Origin: Spirulina subsalsa CS-330
GTDB lineage: Bacteria; Cyanobacteriota; Cyanobacteriia; Cyanobacteriales; Spirulinaceae
Length of the DNA stretch: 46,951 nt
Assembly (NCBI RefSeq): GCF_028330765.1
Contig: NZ_JAQMTY010000209.1
Coordinates: 1 to 46,951, forward strand
Reading direction: 5' to 3'
This document shows, one piece after another, positions 34,099 through 41,825 of the stretch; position 1 is the stretch's first letter; the number at the start of each line of letters is the position of its first letter. Under the pieces are notes generated by a model, which searched no databases, was not told the DNA's origin, and was given only the letters and a program-made list of their open reading frames with translations. A program made the position numbers and the translations under genes.

Positions 34099-34755
34099 TT
34101 AACGCCCCAGGGCATGGAGAGCGTTGATTTTTTCCGTACAGAGGGCGGTGGTCGCCTCTAGATCCGCCCGCTTACTGGATGCGGGGGGGGGCAATAGTTC
34201 ACCCACGCGGATGGTGAGGGGGGTGGGGCGGGGTAGGGGCGACCCTTTGACGAGAATTTTCTCAGTTCCCCACAAACTGGTGGGCAACAGGGGGGCGTTG
34301 AGTTTGGCGGCGAGCAGTGCCGCCCCTAGTTTCGGATCGGTGACGCGGCCATCGGGGGTGCGCGTGCCTTGGAGAAAGATCCCAACGGCCCAACCGTCGT
34401 GACTGGCTTGGATCGCGGCTTTGATGGCACTGCGATCGGCGGCTTGGCGATTGACAGGATAAGCACCGTAGAGGCGAATCATCGGGCCGAGAATGGGAAC
34501 GTTAAACAGTTCTTCCTTGGCCATGAAGGCGACGGGGCGTTCTAGGGAGGTGGAGAGGAGGGGCGGGTCAAAATAACTGGCATGGTTCGAGACGACCACC
34601 AGGGGGCCAGAGCGGGGCACGCGCTCCACATTGTAGATCCGACCTTGAAAATAGGTGTTGTAGACTGGGGCGATGATTGACCATTTCGTGCCGGAGAAGA
34701 GGGCCAGGCTAATGAGGGGTTCGCGATCGCGCTGGGTCGGGGCCGCTTCGGACAT
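34099..34755 (-). CDS. plsC: 1-acyl-sn-glycerol-3-phosphate acyltransferase
   Basis: A 218-residue PlsC-type acyltransferase that makes phosphatidic acid at the membrane. The catalytic HX4D motif is in SNHASYFDPPLL (H58, D63). The substrate motif is usually F-P-E-G-T-R-S; here it reads FLQGTRTPDGR (129-133), with glutamate replaced by glutamine. Motif IV lies in NAPLLPTSLWG. A hydrophobic stretch near residues 20-35 could anchor it. It is transcribed towards kaiC (convergent). Confidence 0.88.
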   Translation of the reverse strand: MSEAAPTQRDREPLISLALFSGTKWSIIAPVYNTYFQGRIYNVERVPRSGPLVVVSNHASYFDPPLLSTSLERPVAFMAKEELFNVPILGPMIRLYGAYPVNRQAADRSAIKAAIQASHDGWAVGIFLQGTRTPDGRVTDPKLGAALLAAKLNAPLLPTSLWGTEKILVKGSPLPRPTPLTIRVGELLPPPASSKRADLEATTALCTEKINALHALGR

Positions 34756-34808
34756 AGGCTAGTGGGACTGATTGCGGATAAACTAGCCCCCATTCTCTCA
34801 TATTCCCT

Positions 34809-36446
34809 TCAGACATCTTCGCTTTGGACGGTGGATTTACGGCGGCGGGTTTGGTAAATGGGGACGGGGCGATCGATGCCTTTAAAGTTGCGATCGCCCA
34901 GCAGATAAAACCCCGCCCGCCTCGTCAAGCGGTTATAGGTATCAGCAGAAATCACACATTCACTCGGCGGACAAATCCCCTCCATCCGCGCCGCCAAATT
35001 CACCGTCGCCCCCAACACCGTATAGTCCACCCGTTGAGAACTGCCCACATCTCCCACCACCGCCCGACCACTATTAATCGCCACATGCAACTCCAACGGC
35101 TCCGCCCAGGCCCCCGACGCATTGAGTTGATCCAAACGCTTCAGCATCCCCAACGCCGCCCGCACCGCCCGATCCGCATGATCCTCTTGGGGGTCAGGCG
35201 CACCAAAAAACGCCATAATACAGTCGCCAATAAACTTATCCAACGTCCCGCCCATGGCAAAGACAAACTGCAACATTTCCTCAAAAAAGCGATCGAGCAT
35301 CTGGGCAATTTGGGACGGGGTCATCCGCTCCGCCATCGCCGTAAACCCGACAATATCCGCGAAAATAATGCTAATTTCCGTCTCAATCGGATCAACACGC
35401 CCCTGATCGATCTTGCCGCGAGCAATCAACTGCTGCACCACCGCCGGAGAATGGTAACGCTCCAATTGTTGGCGAATCCGTTCTTCCCCCTGCAAACGAC
35501 GGCGCAACAACCACCGCTGCACACTGTAGGCCACCAAATTCGCCACCGTCGAGAAAAAACTAAGGTCTTCTTCATCGTTGGCGGCATCGCCCGACTCCAT
35601 CAGCCGTAAATTCGCATCGGCATACAAGACCCCCACCACTTGGTTTTTATCCCAAAGGGGAACGGCCAAAGCCCCCCGAATCCCCTTCGCCAGAATACTT
35701 TGCTCCCCTTCAAATCGTTCATCGGCTTGGGCATCGACGGTTTTAATCGCCACCTTATCGCTAAACACTTTTTTGCAAATACTGCGGCTGATCCAGCTAT
35801 GGCTATGGGTTTCGGTGGCGTTGCTTTGATGGCGGGCGGCGGCATCCACGAGGCGCAGCGTGCCGTCACTCTCCACATCCACGAGGAGGGCGAGGCGTTG
35901 AATATCGTTCAGTTCTTTAAAAATAATGCTCTGCACTTTCTCAAAGATCGCATCAATGGATTCTGCGGAACTCAAACCCTTAGAAATTTCCACAAGATAT
36001 TGCAGACGGGCGATCATCCGTTGCTGGGTACTAAAAGTTTCGTCCGCATAATCGACATTGAGCCATTGCTGTTGGAGTTCTTCCGCGCTGCGTAGGATGG
36101 TGTGTTGGGTGCGGGATGAAACTTGGGTGCGTCGGGCGGCGTGGGTTTCCACGAGGTAGACCATGATGAATGCATTGCCGATCTGGATTGCATCATTATG
36201 TTCAATGCAGTGGGGGCCTTGGATGAGCACTTGATTCACCACGGTGCCGTTGGTACTGCCGAGATCTTCAACAAACCACTGCCCGTCACGATTTTGATAA
36301 ATGCGGCTATGGTGGCGAGAGACTTCTGAAAAGGGTAAACAGAGGTCGCATTCTGGCAATCGGCCGACGATTAATTCTCCATGGCTCAGGCTCAAGACTC
36401 GCTCTGGATTGCCGTCTACATGAATACGGAGCTTCAGTTCCGCCAT
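34809..36446 (-). CDS. Class III adenylate cyclase with FHA and GAF domains
   Basis: A 545-residue soluble cyclase. The FHA domain (about 5-95) has the phosphothreonine-binding residues GR (28-29), SRHH (43-46) and STNG (64-67). A GAF domain (about 155-315) contains GALAVPLWDKNQVVGVLYAD. The cyclase domain (about 350-535) has the metal aspartates D364 (IIFADIVGFTAMAE) and D408 (GDCIMAFFG) and the adenine-selecting pair K404 and T476 (VDYTVLGATVNLAARME), which indicates cAMP, not cGMP, as product. The FHA domain points to control by a Ser/Thr kinase. It is on the same strand as the second cyclase gene, separated by a MITE-bearing spacer. Confidence 0.93.
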   Translation of the reverse strand: MAELKLRIHVDGNPERVLSLSHGELIVGRLPECDLCLPFSEVSRHHSRIYQNRDGQWFVEDLGSTNGTVVNQVLIQGPHCIEHNDAIQIGNAFIMVYLVETHAARRTQVSSRTQHTILRSAEELQQQWLNVDYADETFSTQQRMIARLQYLVEISKGLSSAESIDAIFEKVQSIIFKELNDIQRLALLVDVESDGTLRLVDAAARHQSNATETHSHSWISRSICKKVFSDKVAIKTVDAQADERFEGEQSILAKGIRGALAVPLWDKNQVVGVLYADANLRLMESGDAANDEEDLSFFSTVANLVAYSVQRWLLRRRLQGEERIRQQLERYHSPAVVQQLIARGKIDQGRVDPIETEISIIFADIVGFTAMAERMTPSQIAQMLDRFFEEMLQFVFAMGGTLDKFIGDCIMAFFGAPDPQEDHADRAVRAALGMLKRLDQLNASGAWAEPLELHVAINSGRAVVGDVGSSQRVDYTVLGATVNLAARMEGICPPSECVISADTYNRLTRRAGFYLLGDRNFKGIDRPVPIYQTRRRKSTVQSEDV

Positions 36447-36839
36447 AGATTCTCCGCCATAGATTCATCCACTCCCAAACGGGTATCAAGAGGATCGCCT
36501 CTCCATAACTACTCTACTCAAGAAAGTCAGGATGATTCGGATAGTTATCAAGATCCTTTCGGAAAAGGAGGTGCGATCGCACTCCCCCCATTCCCTCCAG
36601 AGAACGGATACAGTCCAAACGCTCCAGCGCCGATCGATGCAAATTAAGCCCTGTAGATTAGGGTGCATCCCACTTTTGCAGATTCCCATGGCTCACCAGG
36701 GAGCACCCTCATCCCCAGCCCTTCTCCCGCAGGAGAAAGGAGCCAAAAGCTCTCTCCTGAGGGAGAGGGTTGGGTGAGGGATTGCATAACTGGGATGCAC
36801 TCGTAGATTCAGCCCTAGCACGTTTAGAGCACAGTCATT
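36447..36839. other. Spacer between the two cyclase genes
   Basis: This 393-base spacer has no gene. It holds the promoter region of the FHA-cyclase and a 138-bp inverted-repeat element at 36663-36800. Confidence 0.6.
36663..36800. mobile_element. MITE-like element with GTGCATCCCA termini
   Basis: The terminal inverted repeats GTGCATCCCACTTTTGCA (36663-36680) and TGCATAACTGGGATGCAC (36783-36800) match at all but two positions. The interior (36707-36780) contains a GC-rich hairpin repeat related to 12599-12640 (CTTCTCCCGCAGGAGAA and CTCTCTCCTGAGGGAGAGGG). The size is 138 bp and no transposase is present. Confidence 0.7.
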
Positions 36840-39491
36840 TTATTTAGTTGTCATCGTCCAAACCCCATCCCAATCCTTCGCGGGCGGGTTTTTGATGAAG
36901 TGCTGACAGCGACCCATATGGAGGTACGACGCTTTATCGTTGGGGAACACTTCGAGCACCGTGGCAAAGTAGGGCAGTGCCAAAGAGAAGTTTTGGGACT
37001 TATACAAGTCTCGACCCCGGCTATAGAGTTCGATCACCTGTTCATGGTGGGAGGGCAAGGGCTGCCCCACTTCTTCGACGAGTTCAAAGACGCTCACCGG
37101 CTGGGTTTTCCCTTTCACCCGAATGCAGTCGAGTTCCCGCACAATCAGGTGTTCGTGACATTGGTTATAGGTGTTTTCGCTGATCACGATGTCACAGCCG
37201 TATTGCTTACTGGCCGCCTCTAAGCGGGAACTGAGGTTAACCCCATCCCCGATCGCGGTGAATTCCATCCGCTTACTCGAACCAATGTTGCCGCTAATGA
37301 CCGTATCGGAGTTAATCCCGATCCCGATTTTGATGATGTCTTTGCCAACGGCAGCCCGTTCGTCGTTGTAGACTTTCAGGCGGCGGCGCATATCAAGGGC
37401 ACTTTTGGAGGCCATGAGGGCGTGATCTTCGAGCTTGTTCGGCGTTCCAAACACCGCCATCATCGCGTCCCCGATGTATTTATCCAAAATGCCTTTGTGG
37501 TCAAACACCGCTTCCACCATACTTTCAAAGTATTCGTTAAGCATGCTGACCACTTCTTCAGCGGTGAGGCGTTCTGTGAGGCTGGTGTAGCTGCGGATGT
37601 CGGAGAAAAGGACGGACACTTCTTTGCGATCGCCCCCCATTTGAATCTCGCCCCCATCGAGCAACTGTTCCGCCAACTCTTGGTTCATGTAGCGATACAT
37701 CGTGCTCTTGAGCCGCTTCTCATCGCTGATATCATCCATCACCACCAACGCCCCAGAGACTTGGCTCTCGTCCGCTGCATCGGCGATCGTATTGATCGAC
37801 AGGTTCACACTATGCTCATTACCGCCCGCCGCAATAATGGTCTGATCCGGATAATATTGTTGACGATCTTTGAGGTCATTGGGCGCAAGGGCACGTTCAA
37901 AGGATTCCGAGAATTCCCCCTTCTTCGCCACATCGGCCTTGTCTGTCACCTCTTTACCCTTGATTTCGAGCAATTCGCTCATCATCTTGCCTTCAATGGG
38001 ATTGTCCTCAGAAAAACCAAGCAGGGCTTTAGCGCGTTCATTGGCCGCCAACACCATACCGTTTTTATCCGTGGAAATCACGCCATTGCTCAAGCTGCGC
38101 AGGATATCCCGCTGCATTTGTTCCTGTTGCTTGACGCGGGCGAAGAGCTTCGCATTTTGGAGCGCAACCCCGGCTTGGATGTTGAACGCCCGCATGAATT
38201 CTTGGTCGCTGCGGTTGAAGCTCGCTTTCCAGCATTCCGGCGGTTCAGGCCAGTTCTCTGGATTGTAGGGGGGATGGTCGCCCTGCTTGAGTTTGTTAAC
38301 TAGTTGGGTCACACCAATCAACTGCTTATCGGAGTTATACACCGGCATACAAAGCAGGCTACAGGTGCGGTATTTGGTCGTTGCGTCGGTTTTTTTCGAG
38401 TTCTCCGCGTCGGGGTGATTGTACAGGTCAAAGCCAATATTGAGCACTTCTCCCGTTGCGCCCACTCGACCGGCAAACCCGACTCCTAGGGGAACTCGCA
38501 ATTCTAAGGTTTTGCCATCGGGCAGGGCAATTTTAGTCCAGAGATCATTTTTCTCATCGTCGATCAGCCAGAGGGTGCTGCGATCGGCGTTCATCAGTTT
38601 TTTCGCCGCGTCCATCACCGTGCGGAGGGTGGTGTCGAGGTCTAAATTCCCTTTGCTGAGGGAATTGGTGGCTTCGATCAGGGCGTTGGCGGCGCGTTGA
38701 CGTTGGGTGGCTTTATAGAACGATCGCGACGATTCCAGAATCAGCCGAATCGAGGGGGCGAAGTTCTCGAAAACATCAAGATCGTTTTGGGTGAAGCCGG
38801 TGTGGGAGATGCGATCGTCTAGGGGCGCATCGGGATCAAAGCCCGGCTCTAGCTTATTGATCAGTTGAACCACCGCCACCAATTCCTCGTCCTCATTCAG
38901 GAGCGGCAGGGCCAACATGGAGTAGGTGCGATAATGATTGCGCTTATCAAATTCTTTCGCGGCTTCGGAGCGCGGATCATCGTAGAAATCAAAGGGAATA
39001 TTGATGACATGCCTGAACTGGGCCACTTCCCCAGCGATGCCGCGCCCCACGGGAATCCGAATCTCGATGGGTTTGCCATCACTGCCCTTCGCGACAATCG
39101 ACCACAGTTCATCTTGGTCATCGTCGAGGAGATAGATGGTGGTGCGATCCGCGCCGAGGAGTTCCCCGGTTTTGAGGGTGATCGATCGCAACATTTCATC
39201 TAGAACCGCGTCAAATCCTTGGCTGTCGATGATATTGTCGAGCAAGCCTAGGGTTTGATTCACCACTTTCAGCTTGTCTTCGACCTCAACCACAACCTGC
39301 TGAAAACTGTCTTTGTTGAGGGGGGCGAGGAAGTTGGAGAAGGTTCCCGTCGGCGTGACTAAAGCACTACTAGAACTGTTATTCTCTCCCCCGCCGTTCT
39401 GCTCTACATTGACGTTGTCCTGTTCAGGAAAAACGTCAACGGTTTGCCCGGTATACTCAAGTTTTGTGGGCGGTTGAGATGCAGCAGTCAT
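36840..39491 (-). CDS. cyaB1: Class III adenylate cyclase, GAF-GAF-PAS-cyclase (CyaB1 type)
   Basis: An 883-residue soluble adenylate cyclase with the domain order of Anabaena CyaB1. GAF-A spans about 85-255 (GADRTTIYLLDDDQDELWSI), GAF-B about 275-445 (NADRSTLWLIDDEKNDLWTK; the cAMP-binding, autoregulating domain in CyaB1), PAS about 460-590 (SLSNGVISTDKNGMVLAAN), and the cyclase about 620-800 with metal aspartates D631 (LFSDIRSYTSLTERL) and D675 (GDAMMAVFG) and adenine-specifying K671 and T745. A C-terminal TPR-like tail (HHEQVIELYSRGRDLYKSQN) follows. All catalytic residues are intact. It is on the same strand as the FHA cyclase. Confidence 0.95.
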   Translation of the reverse strand: MTAASQPPTKLEYTGQTVDVFPEQDNVNVEQNGGGENNSSSSALVTPTGTFSNFLAPLNKDSFQQVVVEVEDKLKVVNQTLGLLDNIIDSQGFDAVLDEMLRSITLKTGELLGADRTTIYLLDDDQDELWSIVAKGSDGKPIEIRIPVGRGIAGEVAQFRHVINIPFDFYDDPRSEAAKEFDKRNHYRTYSMLALPLLNEDEELVAVVQLINKLEPGFDPDAPLDDRISHTGFTQNDLDVFENFAPSIRLILESSRSFYKATQRQRAANALIEATNSLSKGNLDLDTTLRTVMDAAKKLMNADRSTLWLIDDEKNDLWTKIALPDGKTLELRVPLGVGFAGRVGATGEVLNIGFDLYNHPDAENSKKTDATTKYRTCSLLCMPVYNSDKQLIGVTQLVNKLKQGDHPPYNPENWPEPPECWKASFNRSDQEFMRAFNIQAGVALQNAKLFARVKQQEQMQRDILRSLSNGVISTDKNGMVLAANERAKALLGFSEDNPIEGKMMSELLEIKGKEVTDKADVAKKGEFSESFERALAPNDLKDRQQYYPDQTIIAAGGNEHSVNLSINTIADAADESQVSGALVVMDDISDEKRLKSTMYRYMNQELAEQLLDGGEIQMGGDRKEVSVLFSDIRSYTSLTERLTAEEVVSMLNEYFESMVEAVFDHKGILDKYIGDAMMAVFGTPNKLEDHALMASKSALDMRRRLKVYNDERAAVGKDIIKIGIGINSDTVISGNIGSSKRMEFTAIGDGVNLSSRLEAASKQYGCDIVISENTYNQCHEHLIVRELDCIRVKGKTQPVSVFELVEEVGQPLPSHHEQVIELYSRGRDLYKSQNFSLALPYFATVLEVFPNDKASYLHMGRCQHFIKNPPAKDWDGVWTMTTK

Positions 39492-39719
39492 AGCTCTCTA
39501 CAGTGTCTAGGTCTTGGATCGAGTTGGGATTATTTTAACGGTTAAACTTCGGACGCGATCATCAACTCAGCTTTATAATACTGACAATTTTCCTTTAGTC
39601 TACCCATTGCCCCCTGTTTACGCCTGATCTTAATCCTTCATCAATCTTCACATAGGCATGGCGCGATCGCAGCTTCCGCCTCGGTTGGTGATCCCACGGG
39701 TTGGGCGGACGCGGCGCGG

Positions 39720-41438
39720 TTAGGTGCGTTTTGCATCGGCTTGGCTGAGGAGGGATTCGGCAAAGGCGATCGCATCTTGGGCCGAATGGCCGCCCGTGAG
39801 TTGAGCGAGTTCGGCTTTGCGGCTGTCGTGGTGGTCGAGACGGGTGACGCGCACGAGGGTACGGGGGGCGGATTTTGGGGCTTTTTCCACCTGTTTATCG
39901 ACCCGAAAATGGGCATCGGCCAGGGCAGCGATCAAGGGTTGATGGGTGACACAGAGAATTTGATGGCTCTGGCTGAGGTGATGGAGTTTGGCGGCGATCG
40001 CCTGGGCCACTTTCCCCGACACGCCCGCATCAATTTCATCAAAAATCAGGGTTTTTCCGGCCTGGGTCTGATCCCCAGAGAAACAGGCCTTGAGGGCGAG
40101 GAGAAACCGACTCATTTCCCCCCCCGATGCCGTTTCGGCCAAGGGTTGCAGCGGTTCGCCGGGGTTGGGACTGAAGTAGAACACCACCTGATCCCCGCCG
40201 TGGGCGGTGGGTTCAATCGGAAGAAGGCGGCAGTCAAACTGAACTTTGTCCATGGCGAGGGGTTTGAGTTCGCGGACGAGTTGCTTAGTGAGGCGTTGGG
40301 CGGCGCGATCGCGCTGGCTGTGGAGATGGTCGCAGCCCGTTGTTAAGATTTGATGACAATCCCGGTGGGCCTGTTCCAATTGATCCAGGGATTGATCGCC
40401 ATTGGTGAGGTCATGAAGTTCTGAAGCGATCGCGTCAGCATGGGCGATCGCATCGGGAAGATCGGGGCCATATTTGCGACAGATCTGCCGGAGGGTGGTG
40501 AGACGGCTTTCGACTTCGGCGAGACGTTCCGGGTCAGATTCGAGACTGTCGCTGTAGCGGTTGAGCAGTTGCCCCGCGTCGATCACCTGATTTAAGGCAC
40601 TTTGTACCATTTCTAACACGCCCTCTAGGTGGCTGTCGTAGTGGGTCATGCTCTCCACCTGGGCTTGGACTTGACCGAGGCGATCGGCGATCGCTTCTCC
40701 CCCCTGCTCGTTTTGGTAGAGGTCTTGATAGGCCTGATACCCCATCTGCTGCAACTCCACCACATGGGAGAGGCGATCGCGCTCCTGTTCGAGTTGGGTC
40801 AATTCGTCGGGGTCGTCAAGGTCGGCTTCGGTGAGTTCTTGGTGTTGGTAGCGGAGCCAATCGAGGCGTTGGAGGCGGTCTTTTTCCGATTGGCGGTGGG
40901 CATCAAGGGCGCGTTGGGCCTGGCGATAGGCGGCGAAGGCCTCGGCTACTTGGCTGCGGGCTTTGAGCAGGGCTGTACCGCCGTAGCTGTCGAGGAGTTC
41001 CCGCTGATGACTGGCGATCAGGAGTTGGGCGGTTTGACCCTGGGCGGTGATTTCGACGAAGCGATCGCGCAATTGACTAACTAATTGCCGATTCACCAGC
41101 ACGCCGTTAATCCGAGAGCGCGATCGCAAACTGCCCTGAGTCGCGGAAAATTCCCGACTACAGATGATGCTGTCCTCGTCGATCAGGTCAATTTCCTGAC
41201 GCTGCAACCACAATCGCAGATCCTCCGTGAGGGCAAATGTCCCTTCGACACAGCCGCGATCGCACCCCGTCCGCAAGAGGCGACTGGTGACTTTTCCCCC
41301 CAACACCGCATCAATGGCATCGAGAATAATCGATTTTCCCGCCCCGGTTTCCCCGGTGAGCACTGTTAACCCTGCCCCTAGCTCTAATTCCAACTGATCC
41401 ACGAGGGCAAAATTTTCAATCCGCAGCGATCGCAACAT
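39720..41438 (-). CDS. recN: DNA repair protein RecN
   Basis: A 572-residue SMC-like ATPase that acts early in double-strand break repair. Walker A is LTGETGAGKS (G29-S36), followed by the ABC signature in ETASGGEMSRFLLALK, Walker B TLIFDEIDAGVSG, and a long central coiled coil (about 165-370) with many Gln/Glu/Leu heptads. The D-loop/H-motif VTHQPLIAALAD is present. The length is normal. The upstream spacer holds a tandem pair of the palindrome repeats. Confidence 0.96.
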   Translation of the reverse strand: MLRSLRIENFALVDQLELELGAGLTVLTGETGAGKSIILDAIDAVLGGKVTSRLLRTGCDRGCVEGTFALTEDLRLWLQRQEIDLIDEDSIICSREFSATQGSLRSRSRINGVLVNRQLVSQLRDRFVEITAQGQTAQLLIASHQRELLDSYGGTALLKARSQVAEAFAAYRQAQRALDAHRQSEKDRLQRLDWLRYQHQELTEADLDDPDELTQLEQERDRLSHVVELQQMGYQAYQDLYQNEQGGEAIADRLGQVQAQVESMTHYDSHLEGVLEMVQSALNQVIDAGQLLNRYSDSLESDPERLAEVESRLTTLRQICRKYGPDLPDAIAHADAIASELHDLTNGDQSLDQLEQAHRDCHQILTTGCDHLHSQRDRAAQRLTKQLVRELKPLAMDKVQFDCRLLPIEPTAHGGDQVVFYFSPNPGEPLQPLAETASGGEMSRFLLALKACFSGDQTQAGKTLIFDEIDAGVSGKVAQAIAAKLHHLSQSHQILCVTHQPLIAALADAHFRVDKQVEKAPKSAPRTLVRVTRLDHHDSRKAELAQLTGGHSAQDAIAFAESLLSQADAKRT

Positions 41439-41475
41439 AAAACCTCCTCAAATTCCCCAACTCTCAACGCAATGT

Positions 41476-41551
41476 AGAACAGGCAAGGGGCTTAAGCCCC
41501 TTGTTCTAGTGTTAGAACAGGCAAGGGGCTTAAGCCCCTTGTTCTAGTGTT
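41476..41551. repeat. Two tandem 38-bp palindrome units, copies E1 and E2
   Basis: The unit AGAACAGGC + AAGGGGCTTAAGCCCCTT + GTTCTAGTGTT occurs twice without a gap (41476-41513 and 41514-41551), identical in all 38 positions. The cores are at 41485-41502 and 41523-41540. AGAACA and TGTTCT extend the inverted repeat beyond the core. Confidence 0.9.
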
Positions 41552-41666
41552 ATTGATGTTTGCTTGATCCATGAGTTAATTTGTATGCCTTGGCATTCTA
41601 ACCCGCATTTTCGCCTGTGGGTTTGGGGCGGGTTTGCGAAGGTGGATGTAATGCATCTCATGGCGA

Positions 41667-41731
41667 CCCCTCCCCCAGGCGAGGGCACATGGCTCCCTTC
41701 TCCTAGGGGAGAAGGGTCGGGGATGAGGGCG
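41667..41731. repeat. GC-rich interspersed repeat, copy at the recN/RM spacer
   Basis: CCCCTCCCCCAGGCGAGGG followed by a CCCTTCTCCTAGGGGAGAAGGG hairpin region is the same class as 12599-12640 and the interior of 36663-36800, with diverged sequence. Confidence 0.5.
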
Positions 41732-41825
41732 GTTATTGGGGTGGGTTTCGTCTAAAATGGGGAGAGCGCAAGGTTTCCAGCGAGTGGAAGCCCGAATCAA
41801 AAATTCATAAAGTTGAGATTGTCTA

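Larger units (their letters stand above)
41439..41825. other. Repeat-rich spacer between recN and the restriction-modification gene
   Basis: This 387-base divergent spacer contains two tandem 38-bp palindrome units (41476-41551), a GC-rich hairpin repeat (41667-41731) and AT-rich sequence before the GTG start. No gene is supported. Confidence 0.65.

Noticed and set aside
37422-38303. 293-codon plus-strand frame opposite the CyaB1-type cyclase
   Set aside because: Shadow; the minus strand encodes intact PAS and cyclase domains across the same bases.
41476-41551. Tandem palindrome units as a CRISPR array
   Set aside because: There are only two abutting identical units with no spacers, and no cas genes nearby.
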